DNA of 64,000 nt from contig NZ_KB894765.1 of the NCBI RefSeq assembly GCF_000374625.1, forward strand, positions 310,001 through 374,000, read 5' to 3'. The position numbers and the translations under genes were made by a program. Below the pieces are notes generated by a model. The model was not told the origin of the DNA. It saw nothing but the letters and a program-made list of their open reading frames with translations, and did no database searches. Positions 40,350 through 50,954 of this stretch are shown piece by piece. The DNA is from Allobrachymonas chironomi DSM 19884 (GTDB lineage: Bacteria > Pseudomonadota > Gammaproteobacteria > Burkholderiales > Burkholderiaceae_C). Every line of letters begins with the position of its first letter. Position 1 is the stretch's first letter.

Positions 40350-40880
40350 TCAGCCTCCTGCGCGTCCCAGCTCGCGTCGCAGGCCGGCAATATCGCTTTC
40401 CACCCGCTGGATGCTGTTGCGCAGCTCGGCCACCCGCTGCAGGTACTTCTGGTGGTTGTGCGTCTCGCTGCCAATGCGCTCGGGCTGACCGTAGTTGTAC
40501 TCCTGGTGCAGACTGCCCAGGCGGGTCTGGGCCTTCTGCAGTTCGGCCTGCAGGATGACGCGTGCGTCACGGTCCCGTTGCTGCTGCAAGGGTTGCGACA
40601 CGCGCGCCGAAGTGTGGCGTGCCAGTTGCGCCCGCGGAGCCGCCTGTTGCGGGCGATTGGCTGCCGCGCTGCGCCCCGCTGATGCACGGGCATTGGCGAC
40701 CCGCGTCACCTGACCGGCCACCGGCACACACCCCCCCTGCCGGATGCGGCTGGATTGATTGGTGTATTCATTGCCACAGCGGTAGATCTGGCTGTCGGCC
40801 TGCACCTCCGGCACGGCCAGCAGCAAGGACAGGCTCAAACCACATGCAAACGACCAGGGAGAAACAGGGACTTTCAGCAT
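40350..40880 (-). CDS. Secreted DUF4124-like protein
   Basis: The protein has 176 residues of unknown function. A signal peptide (about 1-28, cleavage near EVQADSQ) leads into IYRCGNEYTNQSS, a DUF4124-type start with two cysteines (CGNEYTN and GGCVPV). A Gln/Arg/Ala-rich stretch and a helical, probably coiled-coil end (LQKAQTRLGSL, VAELRNSIQRVESDIAGLRREL) follow. It sits between glnA and ntrB on the same strand, but a terminator separates it from glnA. An upstream TTG (40895) is possible but the ATG is favoured. Confidence 0.8.
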   Translation of the reverse strand: MLKVPVSPWSFACGLSLSLLLAVPEVQADSQIYRCGNEYTNQSSRIRQGGCVPVAGQVTRVANARASAGRSAAANRPQQAAPRAQLARHTSARVSQPLQQQRDRDARVILQAELQKAQTRLGSLHQEYNYGQPERIGSETHNHQKYLQRVAELRNSIQRVESDIAGLRRELGRAGG

Positions 40881-40988
40881 CTTCACTTCAGACAAAATAC
40901 AACTTTAGGATGATGGCGTATTCTAAGCCCTATCTCCTGCGTCTGATTGTCTGACAGCCATGCGTCAATCCGATGACAGTCCACACGG

Positions 40989-41016
40989 CACAAAGGCGGC
41001 CGAAGCCGCCTTTGTG
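40989..41016 (-). terminator. Hairpin terminator after glnA
   Basis: A 12-bp perfect stem (40989-41000 with 41005-41016) has the loop cgaa (ttcg on the minus strand), a very stable tetraloop. It lies 17 bases after the glnA stop. The T-run lies within the stem's distal arm (cctttgtg), so release may be partial. Confidence 0.8.
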
Positions 41017-41032
41017 TGGTACTGCGCCGGTA

Positions 41033-42448
41033 TTACAGCGAGTAGTACATCTCGAATTCGAGCGGGTGCGGTGCCATGCGCATGCGCGTGACCTCACCCA
41101 TCTTCAGTTCGATGTAGGCGTCCAGCATGGCGTCGCTGAACACACCGCCCTGCGTCAGGAAGGCGCGATCGGCATCCAGCGCTTCCAGCGCCTGGTCCAG
41201 GCTGTGGCATACGGTCGGGATCAGCTTGTCTTCCTCGGGCGGCAGATGGTACAGATCCTTGGTGGCGGCTTCGCCCGGATGGATCTTGTTGATCACACCG
41301 TCCAGACCCGCCATCAGCAGGGCGGCAAAGCCCAGATAGGGGTTCATCATCGGATCCGGGAAGCGGGCCTCGACACGGCGTGCCTTGTCGCTGGCCACGT
41401 GCGGGATGCGGATGGACGCGGAGCGGTTGCGGCTGGAGTACGCCAGCTTGACCGGCGCCTCGAAGTGCGGCACCAGACGCTTGTAGCTGTTGGTGGAGGG
41501 GTTGGTGATGGCATTCAGGGCACGCGCGTGCTTGATGATGCCGCCGATGTAGTACAGGGCGAAATCGCTCAGGCCGGCGTAGCCGTTGCCGGCAAACAGG
41601 TTCTTGCCGTCCTTCCAGATCGACTGGTGCACGTGCATGCCGGAGCCGTTGTCACCGGCATAGGGTTTGGGCATGAAGGTGGCTGTCTTGCCATAGGCGT
41701 TGGCCACGTTCCAGATGATGTATTTCTGCAGTTGGGTCCAGTCGGCACGCTCGACCAGGGTGCTGAACCTGGTACCGATTTCGCACTGGCCGGCACCAGC
41801 CACTTCGTGGTGGAACACCTCGACCGGAATGCCCATGGCTTCCATGATCAGCACCATTTCGGCACGCAGATCCTGCGTGCTGTCGACGGGGGGTACCGGG
41901 AAGTAGCCGCCCTTGACGGTGGGACGGTGGCCCTTGTTGCCACCTTCGAACTGGCGGCCGGAGTTCCAGGGGGCCTCGTACTCATCGATCTCGACGAAGC
42001 AGCCGGACATCTCGGTCTTCCAGCGGATGTTGTCGAAGATGAAGAACTCGGGCTCGGGGCCGAAATAGGCGGTATCGCCCAGGCCGGAGGCCTTCAGGTA
42101 GGCTTCGGCGCGCTTGGCGATGGAACGCGGGTCGCGGTCGTAGGCCTTGCCATCGCCCGGTTCCAGCACGTCGCAGGTCAGGACCAGCGTGGTTTCCTCG
42201 AAGAAGGGATCGATATTGGCCGTGTTGGGATCGGGCATCAGCAGCATGTCGGAAGCCTCGATGCCCTTCCAGCCTGCCACGGAAGAACCGTCAAAGGCCT
42301 GCCCGTCGGTAAAGCGGTCTTCATCGAAATGGGAAACCGGCACGGTGACGTGCTGTTCCTTGCCACGGGTATCGGTGAAACGGAAGTCCACGAACTTGAC
42401 TTCGTTTTCGCTCACCATGTTCATCACGTCCTTGACGCTCTTGGCCAT
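41033..42448 (-). CDS. glnA: Glutamine synthetase type I
   Basis: GlnA makes glutamine from glutamate, ammonia and ATP. At 471 residues it is a GSI-beta enzyme. Motifs include [38 protein letters not shown], and the adenylylation site Tyr400 in [10 protein letters not shown], equal to Tyr397 of E. coli. Control by GlnE adenylylation is therefore expected. Its upstream region holds a sigma-54 promoter and two NtrC sites. The gene is monocistronic, closed by a hairpin; ntrB and ntrC lie further along the same strand. Confidence 0.98.
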   Translation of the reverse strand: MAKSVKDVMNMVSENEVKFVDFRFTDTRGKEQHVTVPVSHFDEDRFTDGQAFDGSSVAGWKGIEASDMLLMPDPNTANIDPFFEETTLVLTCDVLEPGDGKAYDRDPRSIAKRAEAYLKASGLGDTAYFGPEPEFFIFDNIRWKTEMSGCFVEIDEYEAPWNSGRQFEGGNKGHRPTVKGGYFPVPPVDSTQDLRAEMVLIMEAMGIPVEVFHHEVAGAGQCEIGTRFSTLVERADWTQLQKYIIWNVANAYGKTATFMPKPYAGDNGSGMHVHQSIWKDGKNLFAGNGYAGLSDFALYYIGGIIKHARALNAITNPSTNSYKRLVPHFEAPVKLAYSSRNRSASIRIPHVASDKARRVEARFPDPMMNPYLGFAALLMAGLDGVINKIHPGEAATKDLYHLPPEEDKLIPTVCHSLDQALEALDADRAFLTQGGVFSDAMLDAYIELKMGEVTRMRMAPHPLEFEMYYSL

Positions 42449-42535
42449 CGCTCTCTCCTCAACAGTGTGACGGTATCAGTATCCTGCCTATCCGCCGGCA
42501 CCATGCACGGCGGTTTCCGGATGCACAGACATACA

Positions 42536-42551
42536 AGCAACAAGCGTGCCA
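42536..42551 (-). promoter_or_regulatory. Sigma-54 promoter of glnA
   Basis: On the minus strand the sequence TGGCACGCTTGTTGCT matches the consensus TGGCACG-N4-TTGCW at every fixed position, with GG and GC ten bases apart. Transcription would begin near 42525, giving a 77-base leader to the glnA ATG. Confidence 0.92.
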
Positions 42552-42567
42552 GTTTTTAAAAACTGGC
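42548..42567. repeat. Perfect 20-bp palindrome on the -24 element of the glnA promoter
   Basis: The sequence GCCAGTTTTTAAAAACTGGC is a perfect inverted repeat with no loop. Its promoter-proximal four bases are the TGGC of the -24 element. It may be a protein-binding site or a T/A-tract that helps sigma-54 promoter bending. Confidence 0.9.
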
Positions 42568-42705
42568 TCGTCCGCCATGCCAGCGGAGCGCCCGCGTCAG
42601 GCAACACCCGGGTTCATGCCGGTATTGTGCCTGTTGCCGCAGCGGCTGGCACACTCCGGATGTGAAAAAATCCTGTATCCATGAGCAGTCTTGATTCGGG
42701 CGTCA

Positions 42706-42722
42706 TGCACTGATTCGGTGCA
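42706..42722 (-). promoter_or_regulatory. NtrC enhancer site 1 of glnA
   Basis: TGCACTGATTCGGTGCA has perfect TGCAC/GTGCA arms. It is centred about 189 bases upstream of the predicted glnA transcription start, a usual enhancer distance. Confidence 0.88.
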
Positions 42723-42733
42723 TTTCCGGACAA

Positions 42734-42750
42734 TGCACCAAAATAGTGCG
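42734..42750 (-). promoter_or_regulatory. NtrC enhancer site 2 of glnA
   Basis: TGCACCAAAATAGTGCG (plus-strand reading) differs from a perfect NtrC site by one arm base. Its centre is 28 bases from site 1 and about 217 upstream of the glnA start, so two NtrC dimers could bind side by side. The remaining gap 42449-42770 shows nothing else. Confidence 0.82.
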
Positions 42751-42770
42751 ACACCCGATCCGACAGCGCA

Positions 42771-43622
42771 TCAGGCCTCTGCCGGCAGCACCAGCGTGAT
42801 GCCCAGCGCACGCAGGCCCTGCTCCAGATCGGCAAAGGCCGCTGGCACCTGTTCGGGTGCGCCTTTCACACCCAGATCGATGTGCGGGCCATGTACTGGG
42901 TGCTGCAGCGTGGGCAGACTGAAGACCTTGATGCCGGGGTAGCGCGCTTCCAGCGATTCGAGCAGAGGCGTGATCAGGGCTTCGGAGGCGCGGCAGGCCA
43001 GCAAGGAGCGTTCGGCCCAAGCACGCTGGTCAAACCAGCGTGCGTAGTACTGGTCCAGCGTCCAGGCCATCATGGGCCAGGCCATGGCCGGAAAACCGGG
43101 GTAGAAATGGACATGGCCGAGCGAAAAGCCGGCGATCTGGTTGTAGGGGTTGGGCACGATCTGGCAGCCGGCCGGGAACATGGCCATTTGCAGACGCTGC
43201 TGGTGTTCGGCAGCCGTGGGGTTGTAGGGAACACCGCGCTGTTCGGCGAGCTGCCTGAAACGCTGCTCGATCAGGCCGGCGGCTTCGGGATGCAGCGCCA
43301 GGTCCACGCCCTGCGCTTCGGCAGCCGCCTGGCGCGTCTGGTCGTCCGGCGTGGCACCGATACCGCCGCAGGAGAACACCACATCGCCACAGGCCAGGGC
43401 ATCACGCAGTGCCGCCACGATATCGGCACGACCATCCCCGACGATGCGCACCGAGCCCAACGTCAGGCCGCGCTCGGCCAGGGCCTGGATGGTGTGCGGC
43501 ACATGCTTGTCCTGGCGGCGGCCGGAAAGCAGCTCGTCACCGATCAGCAACAGGTGAAAACGCGGCATGGCCGCGTGTGGCGGCGGTGCCTGGATGCCAT
43601 GGGGCAGGTCAGATGCAGTCAT
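42771..43622 (-). CDS. Molybdopterin-binding-fold protein (CinA N-terminal-like)
   Basis: The 283-residue protein has the MoaB/Mog-type fold with LLIGDELLSGRRQDKHV, VGDGRADIVAAL and SCGGIGATPDDQTR, as in the N-terminal COG1058 part of CinA. The nicotinamide-nucleotide amidase half of CinA is absent. In place of it is a C-terminal region with FYPGFPAMAWPMM. Members may act as nucleotide pyrophosphatases, but that is not shown here. It overlaps the upstream EI24 gene by four bases. Confidence 0.87.
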   Translation of the reverse strand: MTASDLPHGIQAPPPHAAMPRFHLLLIGDELLSGRRQDKHVPHTIQALAERGLTLGSVRIVGDGRADIVAALRDALACGDVVFSCGGIGATPDDQTRQAAAEAQGVDLALHPEAAGLIEQRFRQLAEQRGVPYNPTAAEHQQRLQMAMFPAGCQIVPNPYNQIAGFSLGHVHFYPGFPAMAWPMMAWTLDQYYARWFDQRAWAERSLLACRASEALITPLLESLEARYPGIKVFSLPTLQHPVHGPHIDLGVKGAPEQVPAAFADLEQGLRALGITLVLPAEA

Positions 43623-44545
43623 GCGGAATCCTTGTCAGAGGGCCGGCTGGCGACGGCGGGAGCCGGCAGTACCGGAGAGGCAGACACGACCGGGCGGCTG
43701 CCGACATCCAGCCCGGGCTGGCTGGCGACAAAGGCCGCGCGCTGGCGTTCTTCCTGCTGGCGCTGCAGCTGCAGCACAGCCAGGCAGAAATGCACGAACC
43801 AGAGCGAAGAAAACGCGAACACCAGCATGTAGATCCAGATCGCCGCCGGGATCAGCACGGCAAAGGCGACCAGGAAGACCGTGGCCGAAGCCCAGACGAT
43901 GCTGGGGGCGGTGCCCAGCAGGCCGGTGATGATGCCGATGATGAGCAGCTGCATGCGGTAACGCTGCATCAGCTGGCGGCGCTCGGGCTTGCTGGCGTGC
44001 TCGGACCAGGCGTCGAAGCTCATCACGCGGTAGCTGAGCCAGCCCCAGATCAGCGGCGGCACGATCAGCACCAGCGGCGGTATGAACCAGAGCGGGATGC
44101 TGAGCAGCAGCAGGAACAGCGCCAGCACGGTGTGACCGAGAGACCAGCCGATGCTGGCCAGCAGCGAGGCACCGTGCTTGCGTTCCAGTTGCGGGAAGCG
44201 GCGTTCGGCCACCATCTTCACCAGCGCCGGTGTCATGAAGCCGGCCACCAGCAGCAAGGAGGCCAGCACGATCAGGGGCGTGATGGCAAACACCACGAAC
44301 AGCGGCGCGATCACGTTCTTGAACTGCGACAGGTTCAGCCAGTCCAGCGCCTGATGCAGGGTGGCCTGCAGCGCCGTGCCCTCAAGCCAGTCCAGCACGG
44401 TATCGACGGCCGGCCACCAGCCCCACTGGGCAAACGCCAGGCCTGCCAGCAGCATCACGATGAAGGGCAGCAGCGACAACAGGATCACGCGTGGCCGCAG
44501 ACAGTAGGCGACGGCACGCCAGAAGGCATCAAGCAGGATTTTCAT
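43619..44545 (-). CDS. EI24-domain membrane protein (CysZ-like)
   Basis: The inner-membrane protein has 308 residues and about five or six hydrophobic segments (FWRAVAYCLRPRVILLSLLPF, PLFVVFAITPLIVLASLLLV, LGHTVLALFLLLLSIPLWFI, LLIIGIITGLLGTAPSIV, VFLVAFAVLIPAAIWIYML). This is the EI24/CysZ family. CysZ carries sulfate in enterics, but this branch has no known substrate. The C-terminal 40 residues are Pro/Ser/Val-rich and probably cytoplasmic. It overlaps the MoCF-fold gene, so the two are coupled. Confidence 0.87.
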   Translation of the reverse strand: MKILLDAFWRAVAYCLRPRVILLSLLPFIVMLLAGLAFAQWGWWPAVDTVLDWLEGTALQATLHQALDWLNLSQFKNVIAPLFVVFAITPLIVLASLLLVAGFMTPALVKMVAERRFPQLERKHGASLLASIGWSLGHTVLALFLLLLSIPLWFIPPLVLIVPPLIWGWLSYRVMSFDAWSEHASKPERRQLMQRYRMQLLIIGIITGLLGTAPSIVWASATVFLVAFAVLIPAAIWIYMLVFAFSSLWFVHFCLAVLQLQRQQEERQRAAFVASQPGLDVGSRPVVSASPVLPAPAVASRPSDKDSA

Positions 44546-44569
44546 GATGTCAGCAGTGTAGCAAGCGGC

Positions 44570-45325
44570 CTATTTCTGTTGCAGGGCCTGCAAATCCTCT
44601 GCTGTCAGCCAACGCCACTGCCCCGGAAGCAGATCGGCGGGCAGTTGCAGCGCCCCGATGCTGTGGCGATGCAGACCCTCGACGCGGTTGCCGACGGCGG
44701 CCAGCATGCGCTTGACCTGATGGTACTTGCCCTGGGTCAGGGTCAGATCCAGCGTGTGCTCGCCGGTAGCCACGCAGGCAGCGGCCTGCACCGGCTTCGG
44801 GTCATCATCCAGCACCACACCCGCCAGCAGGCGTTCGATCTGGCGCTGTTCCACCGGATGCTTGCATTGCACCTGGTAGAGCTTGGACACCTGATGCCGC
44901 GGTGATGCCATGCGGTGGATCAGCTGGCCGTCATCGGTCAGGATCAGCAGACCAGTGGTGTCCTGGTCCAGCCGGCCAATCGCCTGTACGCCCTGCACGC
45001 TGCTTTTCTGCGGACGCTGGCGCAGCGCTGCCGGCAGCAGCGTGTAAATGCTGGGCCAGGCCGAAGGCTTTTGCGAACACTCGGTACCGGCCGGCTTGTG
45101 CAGCATCAGATAGGCCCTGGCGTGGTATTCCCAGTCCTGGTCCTGCACCGTGAAACGCAGGCCTTCGCGCGGCTCCACCGGATGCAGCGCATCACGCACG
45201 GTTTCGCCCTCGACCTGCACCAGGCCTTGCTGTACCAGTCCGGCACAGACACGGCGGGTGCCGAATCCCTGCTGGAACAGCATGTCATCCAGCGCCATCG
45301 GGCGCAGTTTTTCTGTCTTGGCCAT
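44570..45325 (-). CDS. RsuA-family pseudouridine synthase (16S rRNA type)
   Basis: At 251 residues it has a short S4 domain (MALDDMLFQQGFGTRRVCAGLV), then the RsuA/RluB/E/F catalytic core with AIGRLDQDTTGLLILTDDG (catalytic Asp), KLYQVQ and TQGKYHQVKRMLAAVGN. It resembles RsuA, which modifies U516 of 16S rRNA, but RluE/RluF cannot be excluded by eye. It begins four bases after the parC stop and likely shares its transcript. An internal ATG (residue 10) is an alternative start. Confidence 0.9.
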   Translation of the reverse strand: MAKTEKLRPMALDDMLFQQGFGTRRVCAGLVQQGLVQVEGETVRDALHPVEPREGLRFTVQDQDWEYHARAYLMLHKPAGTECSQKPSAWPSIYTLLPAALRQRPQKSSVQGVQAIGRLDQDTTGLLILTDDGQLIHRMASPRHQVSKLYQVQCKHPVEQRQIERLLAGVVLDDDPKPVQAAACVATGEHTLDLTLTQGKYHQVKRMLAAVGNRVEGLHRHSIGALQLPADLLPGQWRWLTAEDLQALQQK

Positions 45326-45328
45326 GGC

Positions 45329-47686
<2,358 letters not shown>

Positions 47687-47785
47687 GGTGTATCGGTTCA
47701 GGCTGCCAGGCAGCAGACAGCCTGCGACGACCGGCCTGCCCACCCAGGGGAAGACCGCAGCGCGCAGGCTGCAGGAATCAGGAGA

Positions 47786-48823
47786 TCAGGGTTGCGCCAG
47801 TGATGCCGGCTGCACCACCACATCGCTGCCCAGACGCGTGGCTTCACGGTCGGCTTCGGCGATCTTGGTGGAGACGGTATCGAGCGCGCTGGGGGATGTG
47901 CCGGTCGGCGGCTCCAGCAACACGGTCATCCGGTTCTGGTCACGCAGGCGCTGCACCACCGCCGGCTCGGCAGCGGCCTTGGGCGTTGCCACCCTGGCAC
48001 TGGCCGGGATGCTCATGCTGACCCGACCCGCGCCGGCCTGGGCCTTGCCCAGCGGCATGGCGCGGGCAGCGGCCGGCTGGCTGCCGCGACCGGGGCTGAG
48101 CGTGTCATACAGCGCCATCACGGTACGCACGTAGTTCTGCGTTTCACGGTAACGCGGAATCTGGTTGCCGGCGCGGGAGACGGCTCCGTGGCCTGCGTTA
48201 TAGGCCGCCACCGCCAGGTCCAGCCGGCCCGGATACTTGTTGACCAGGAACTTGAGGTAGCGCGCACCCAGACGGATGTTCAGCGCCGGATCGGTCAGCT
48301 TGTCCTCGACCGAATACTGGGCATCGGCACGCAGGCCGAGGTCCATGGCGGTCGTCGGCATGATCTGCATCAGGCCGACCGCACCCACCGGGGAGACGGC
48401 TCCGGCGTTGAAGCCGGATTCGGCCGCAATCACCGCCTTGACCAGGTTGTAGTCCAGGCCGTTGCGGCTGGCCTCGCGCTGGATATGGCGGCTGACCTGA
48501 CTGTAGGAGCGGGAGCGGTTGATCTGCGATACCAGACGGATGGCCTTGTTGCCGGCAGCCGCATCGGCTGACGGGTTGAATGTCAGACCGCTGCCGGCCG
48601 GACCAGGCCGGCGCTGCTGCTTTTGCGCCAATGCCGACTTGCGCGGGTCAAAATCGAAGTTTTCGTTCTTGAAGTAGAGCTTGTAGCGGCTGTCCAGCTG
48701 GGACTCGGCAAAATGCGTCATGCCCTGGTCATCCACATAACCCCAGACATCGGCCTGTGCCACCAGCGGCAGGCCGGCTCCGATCAGGGTCGCCAGCAGC
48801 CAGGGTCGAAGAAAAGCTTTCAT
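47786..48823 (-). CDS. Lytic transglycosylase with DUF4124-like N-terminus
   Basis: This periplasmic murein lyase has 345 residues. A signal peptide (1-24, VAQADVW) is followed by a DUF4124-type segment (WGYVDDQGMTHFAESQLD). The SLT domain has catalytic Glu135 in IAAESGFNAGA, then SPVGAVGLMQIMP and VAAYNAGHGAVSR. The C-terminal part is low-complexity. It lies between parE (one base after the parE stop) and parC, an arrangement that places a wall enzyme in the topoisomerase IV transcript. Confidence 0.92.
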   Translation of the reverse strand: MKAFLRPWLLATLIGAGLPLVAQADVWGYVDDQGMTHFAESQLDSRYKLYFKNENFDFDPRKSALAQKQQRRPGPAGSGLTFNPSADAAAGNKAIRLVSQINRSRSYSQVSRHIQREASRNGLDYNLVKAVIAAESGFNAGAVSPVGAVGLMQIMPTTAMDLGLRADAQYSVEDKLTDPALNIRLGARYLKFLVNKYPGRLDLAVAAYNAGHGAVSRAGNQIPRYRETQNYVRTVMALYDTLSPGRGSQPAAARAMPLGKAQAGAGRVSMSIPASARVATPKAAAEPAVVQRLRDQNRMTVLLEPPTGTSPSALDTVSTKIAEADREATRLGSDVVVQPASLAQP

Positions 48824-48824
48824 G

Positions 48825-50810
48825 TCAGATATCCAGTTCGAGTGCGAAGGCGGAGCCGTGCAGTTCCATCAGCTCGCGACGGGCGGCGGCTTCGCCCTTG
48901 CCCATCAGCTTGCCCATCAGCTGTTGAGTCTGTTCCAGCCCCCAGGTTCCCAGATGTACCTGTAACAGCCGGCGCGTATCGGGATTCAGGGTCGTTTCCC
49001 ACAGCTGCTCGGCCGACATCTCGCCCAGGCCCTTGAAGCGGCTGATACTGATCCTGCTGTCGGCCACGCCATCCTTGCGCAGCTTCTCCAGGATGGACTG
49101 CATTTCGGCTTCGTCCAGCGCGTAGTGCTTGGAGGCCGGCTTCTTGCCGCGCGCCGGAGCATCGACCCGGAACAGCGGCGGCTGCGCGATATGGACATGG
49201 CCGGCATCGATCAGCGCCGGGAAATGGCGGAAGAACAGCGTCAGCAGCAGCACCTGGATGTGCGAGCCGTCCACATCGGCATCGCTCAGGATGCAGATCT
49301 TGCCGTAGCGCAGGCCGGACAGGTCCGGCTGGTCACCGGGGCCATGCGGATCGACCCCGATGGCCACGGAGATATCGTGGATTTCGGTATTGGCAAACAG
49401 GCGGTCGCGATCCACTTCCCAGGTGTTGAGCACCTTGCCGCGCAAGGGCAGTACCGCCTGGGTTTCCTTGTCGCGGCCCATCTTGGCACTGCCACCGGCG
49501 CTGTCGCCCTCGACCAGGAACACCTCGTTGAGACCGAGGTCGCGGCTCTCGCAATCGGTCAGCTTGCCGGGCAGCACCGCCACACCGCTGCCCTTGCGCT
49601 TTTCGACCTTCTGGCCGGCGCGCTGGCGGCTTTGCGCGGCGCGGATCACCAGCTCGGCCAGTTTCCTGCCGTCTTCCAGGTGCTCGTGCAGCCACAGCTC
49701 GAAGGCCGGACGCACAAAGCCGGACACCAGCTTGAGCGCATCACGCGAATTGAGTTTTTCCTTGATCTGGCCCTGGAACTGCGGATCCAGCACCTTGGCA
49801 CTGAGCACGTAGCTGGCGCGCGCGAACACGTCTTCGGGCATCAGCTTGACCCCCTTGGGCAGCAGCGCATGCAGTTCGACAAAACTCTTGATGGCCTGGA
49901 ACAGGCCGTCGCGCAGGCCGCTGTCGTGGGTACCGCCGGAATGGGTGGGAATCAGGTTGACATAGCTCTCGCGCACCGGACTGCCTTCTTCGGTGAAGGC
50001 CACGCACCAGGCCACGCCCTCGCCCTCGGCGAACTGCTCGGAGCCATCTTCGGCGTACTGCTCGCCGTGGAACAGCGGAATCAGCGGATCGGCGGTGAGC
50101 GTCTGCGACAGGTAGTCGGCCAGGCCGCCCTTGAACTGCCAGCCGAGGGTGTCGCGCGTTTTCTCGTTGTAGAGGCTGACCGAAACGCCGGCCATCAGCA
50201 CCGCCTTGCTGCGCAGCAGGTGAATCAGGTCGGACTGCGGCAGCTGGGCGCTTTCGAAGTAGCGCGACTCGGGCCAGACGCGCACCGTGCTGCCCTGGCG
50301 GCGGTCGCCACTGGCGGCGGCACGCAGTTGCAGCGGCTCGATCACCTCGCCATGCGAGAACACCATGCGCGCAACCTGGCCGTCGCGATAGCTGCTGACC
50401 TCGAGCCGGCTGGACAGCGCATTGGTGACGCTGACACCGACACCGTGCAGGCCGCCGGAAAAACTGTAGGCCCCGCCCTGCCCCTTGTCGAACTTGCCAC
50501 CAGCGTGCAGCCGGCTGAACACCAGTTCCATGACCGGAGCGTTTTCTTCGGGGTGCATGCCGAACGGGATGCCGCGGCCATCGTCCTCGACCGAGATCGA
50601 GCCGTCTTCATGCTGGATCACCTTGATCTTCTTGCCGAAGCCGGCCAGGGCCTCATCGGCAGCGTTATCGATCACTTCCTGCACGATGTGCAGCGGGTTG
50701 TCGGTGCGGGTGTACATGCCCGGACGCTGCTTGACCGGCTCCAGTCCCTTGAGGACACGGATGGAGCCTTCTGAATAGGAAGGGAGTGGGGATGCTGTAC
50801 TGGCCATCAT
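48825..50810 (-). CDS. parE: DNA topoisomerase IV subunit B
   Basis: ParE is the ATPase subunit of topoisomerase IV, 661 residues. The GHKL domain shows EVIDNAADEALAG, DDGRGIPFG and GGLHGVGVSVTNALS. The transducer domain is followed by TOPRIM with LVEGDSAGGSAKMGRD and LSDADVDGSHI. The SDADVDGSHI form and the length favour ParE over GyrB. The first two codons are both ATG, so the start could be three bases later. It is divergent from the MFS gene. Confidence 0.96.
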   Translation of the reverse strand: MMASTASPLPSYSEGSIRVLKGLEPVKQRPGMYTRTDNPLHIVQEVIDNAADEALAGFGKKIKVIQHEDGSISVEDDGRGIPFGMHPEENAPVMELVFSRLHAGGKFDKGQGGAYSFSGGLHGVGVSVTNALSSRLEVSSYRDGQVARMVFSHGEVIEPLQLRAAASGDRRQGSTVRVWPESRYFESAQLPQSDLIHLLRSKAVLMAGVSVSLYNEKTRDTLGWQFKGGLADYLSQTLTADPLIPLFHGEQYAEDGSEQFAEGEGVAWCVAFTEEGSPVRESYVNLIPTHSGGTHDSGLRDGLFQAIKSFVELHALLPKGVKLMPEDVFARASYVLSAKVLDPQFQGQIKEKLNSRDALKLVSGFVRPAFELWLHEHLEDGRKLAELVIRAAQSRQRAGQKVEKRKGSGVAVLPGKLTDCESRDLGLNEVFLVEGDSAGGSAKMGRDKETQAVLPLRGKVLNTWEVDRDRLFANTEIHDISVAIGVDPHGPGDQPDLSGLRYGKICILSDADVDGSHIQVLLLTLFFRHFPALIDAGHVHIAQPPLFRVDAPARGKKPASKHYALDEAEMQSILEKLRKDGVADSRISISRFKGLGEMSAEQLWETTLNPDTRRLLQVHLGTWGLEQTQQLMGKLMGKGEAAARRELMELHGSAFALELDI

Positions 50811-50954
50811 TTCATTTTAGTAGGATTCCTCCGACAATACCTGTGAATTTTTACAGTCATGCGACCCTCTGCAGGGGCGCATCAAAGCTGCTACCATCGG
50901 CAAACCTTGCCGCGCACCCCTGTGCGCGATCCCGTCTCCTGTCGGCCTACACCC

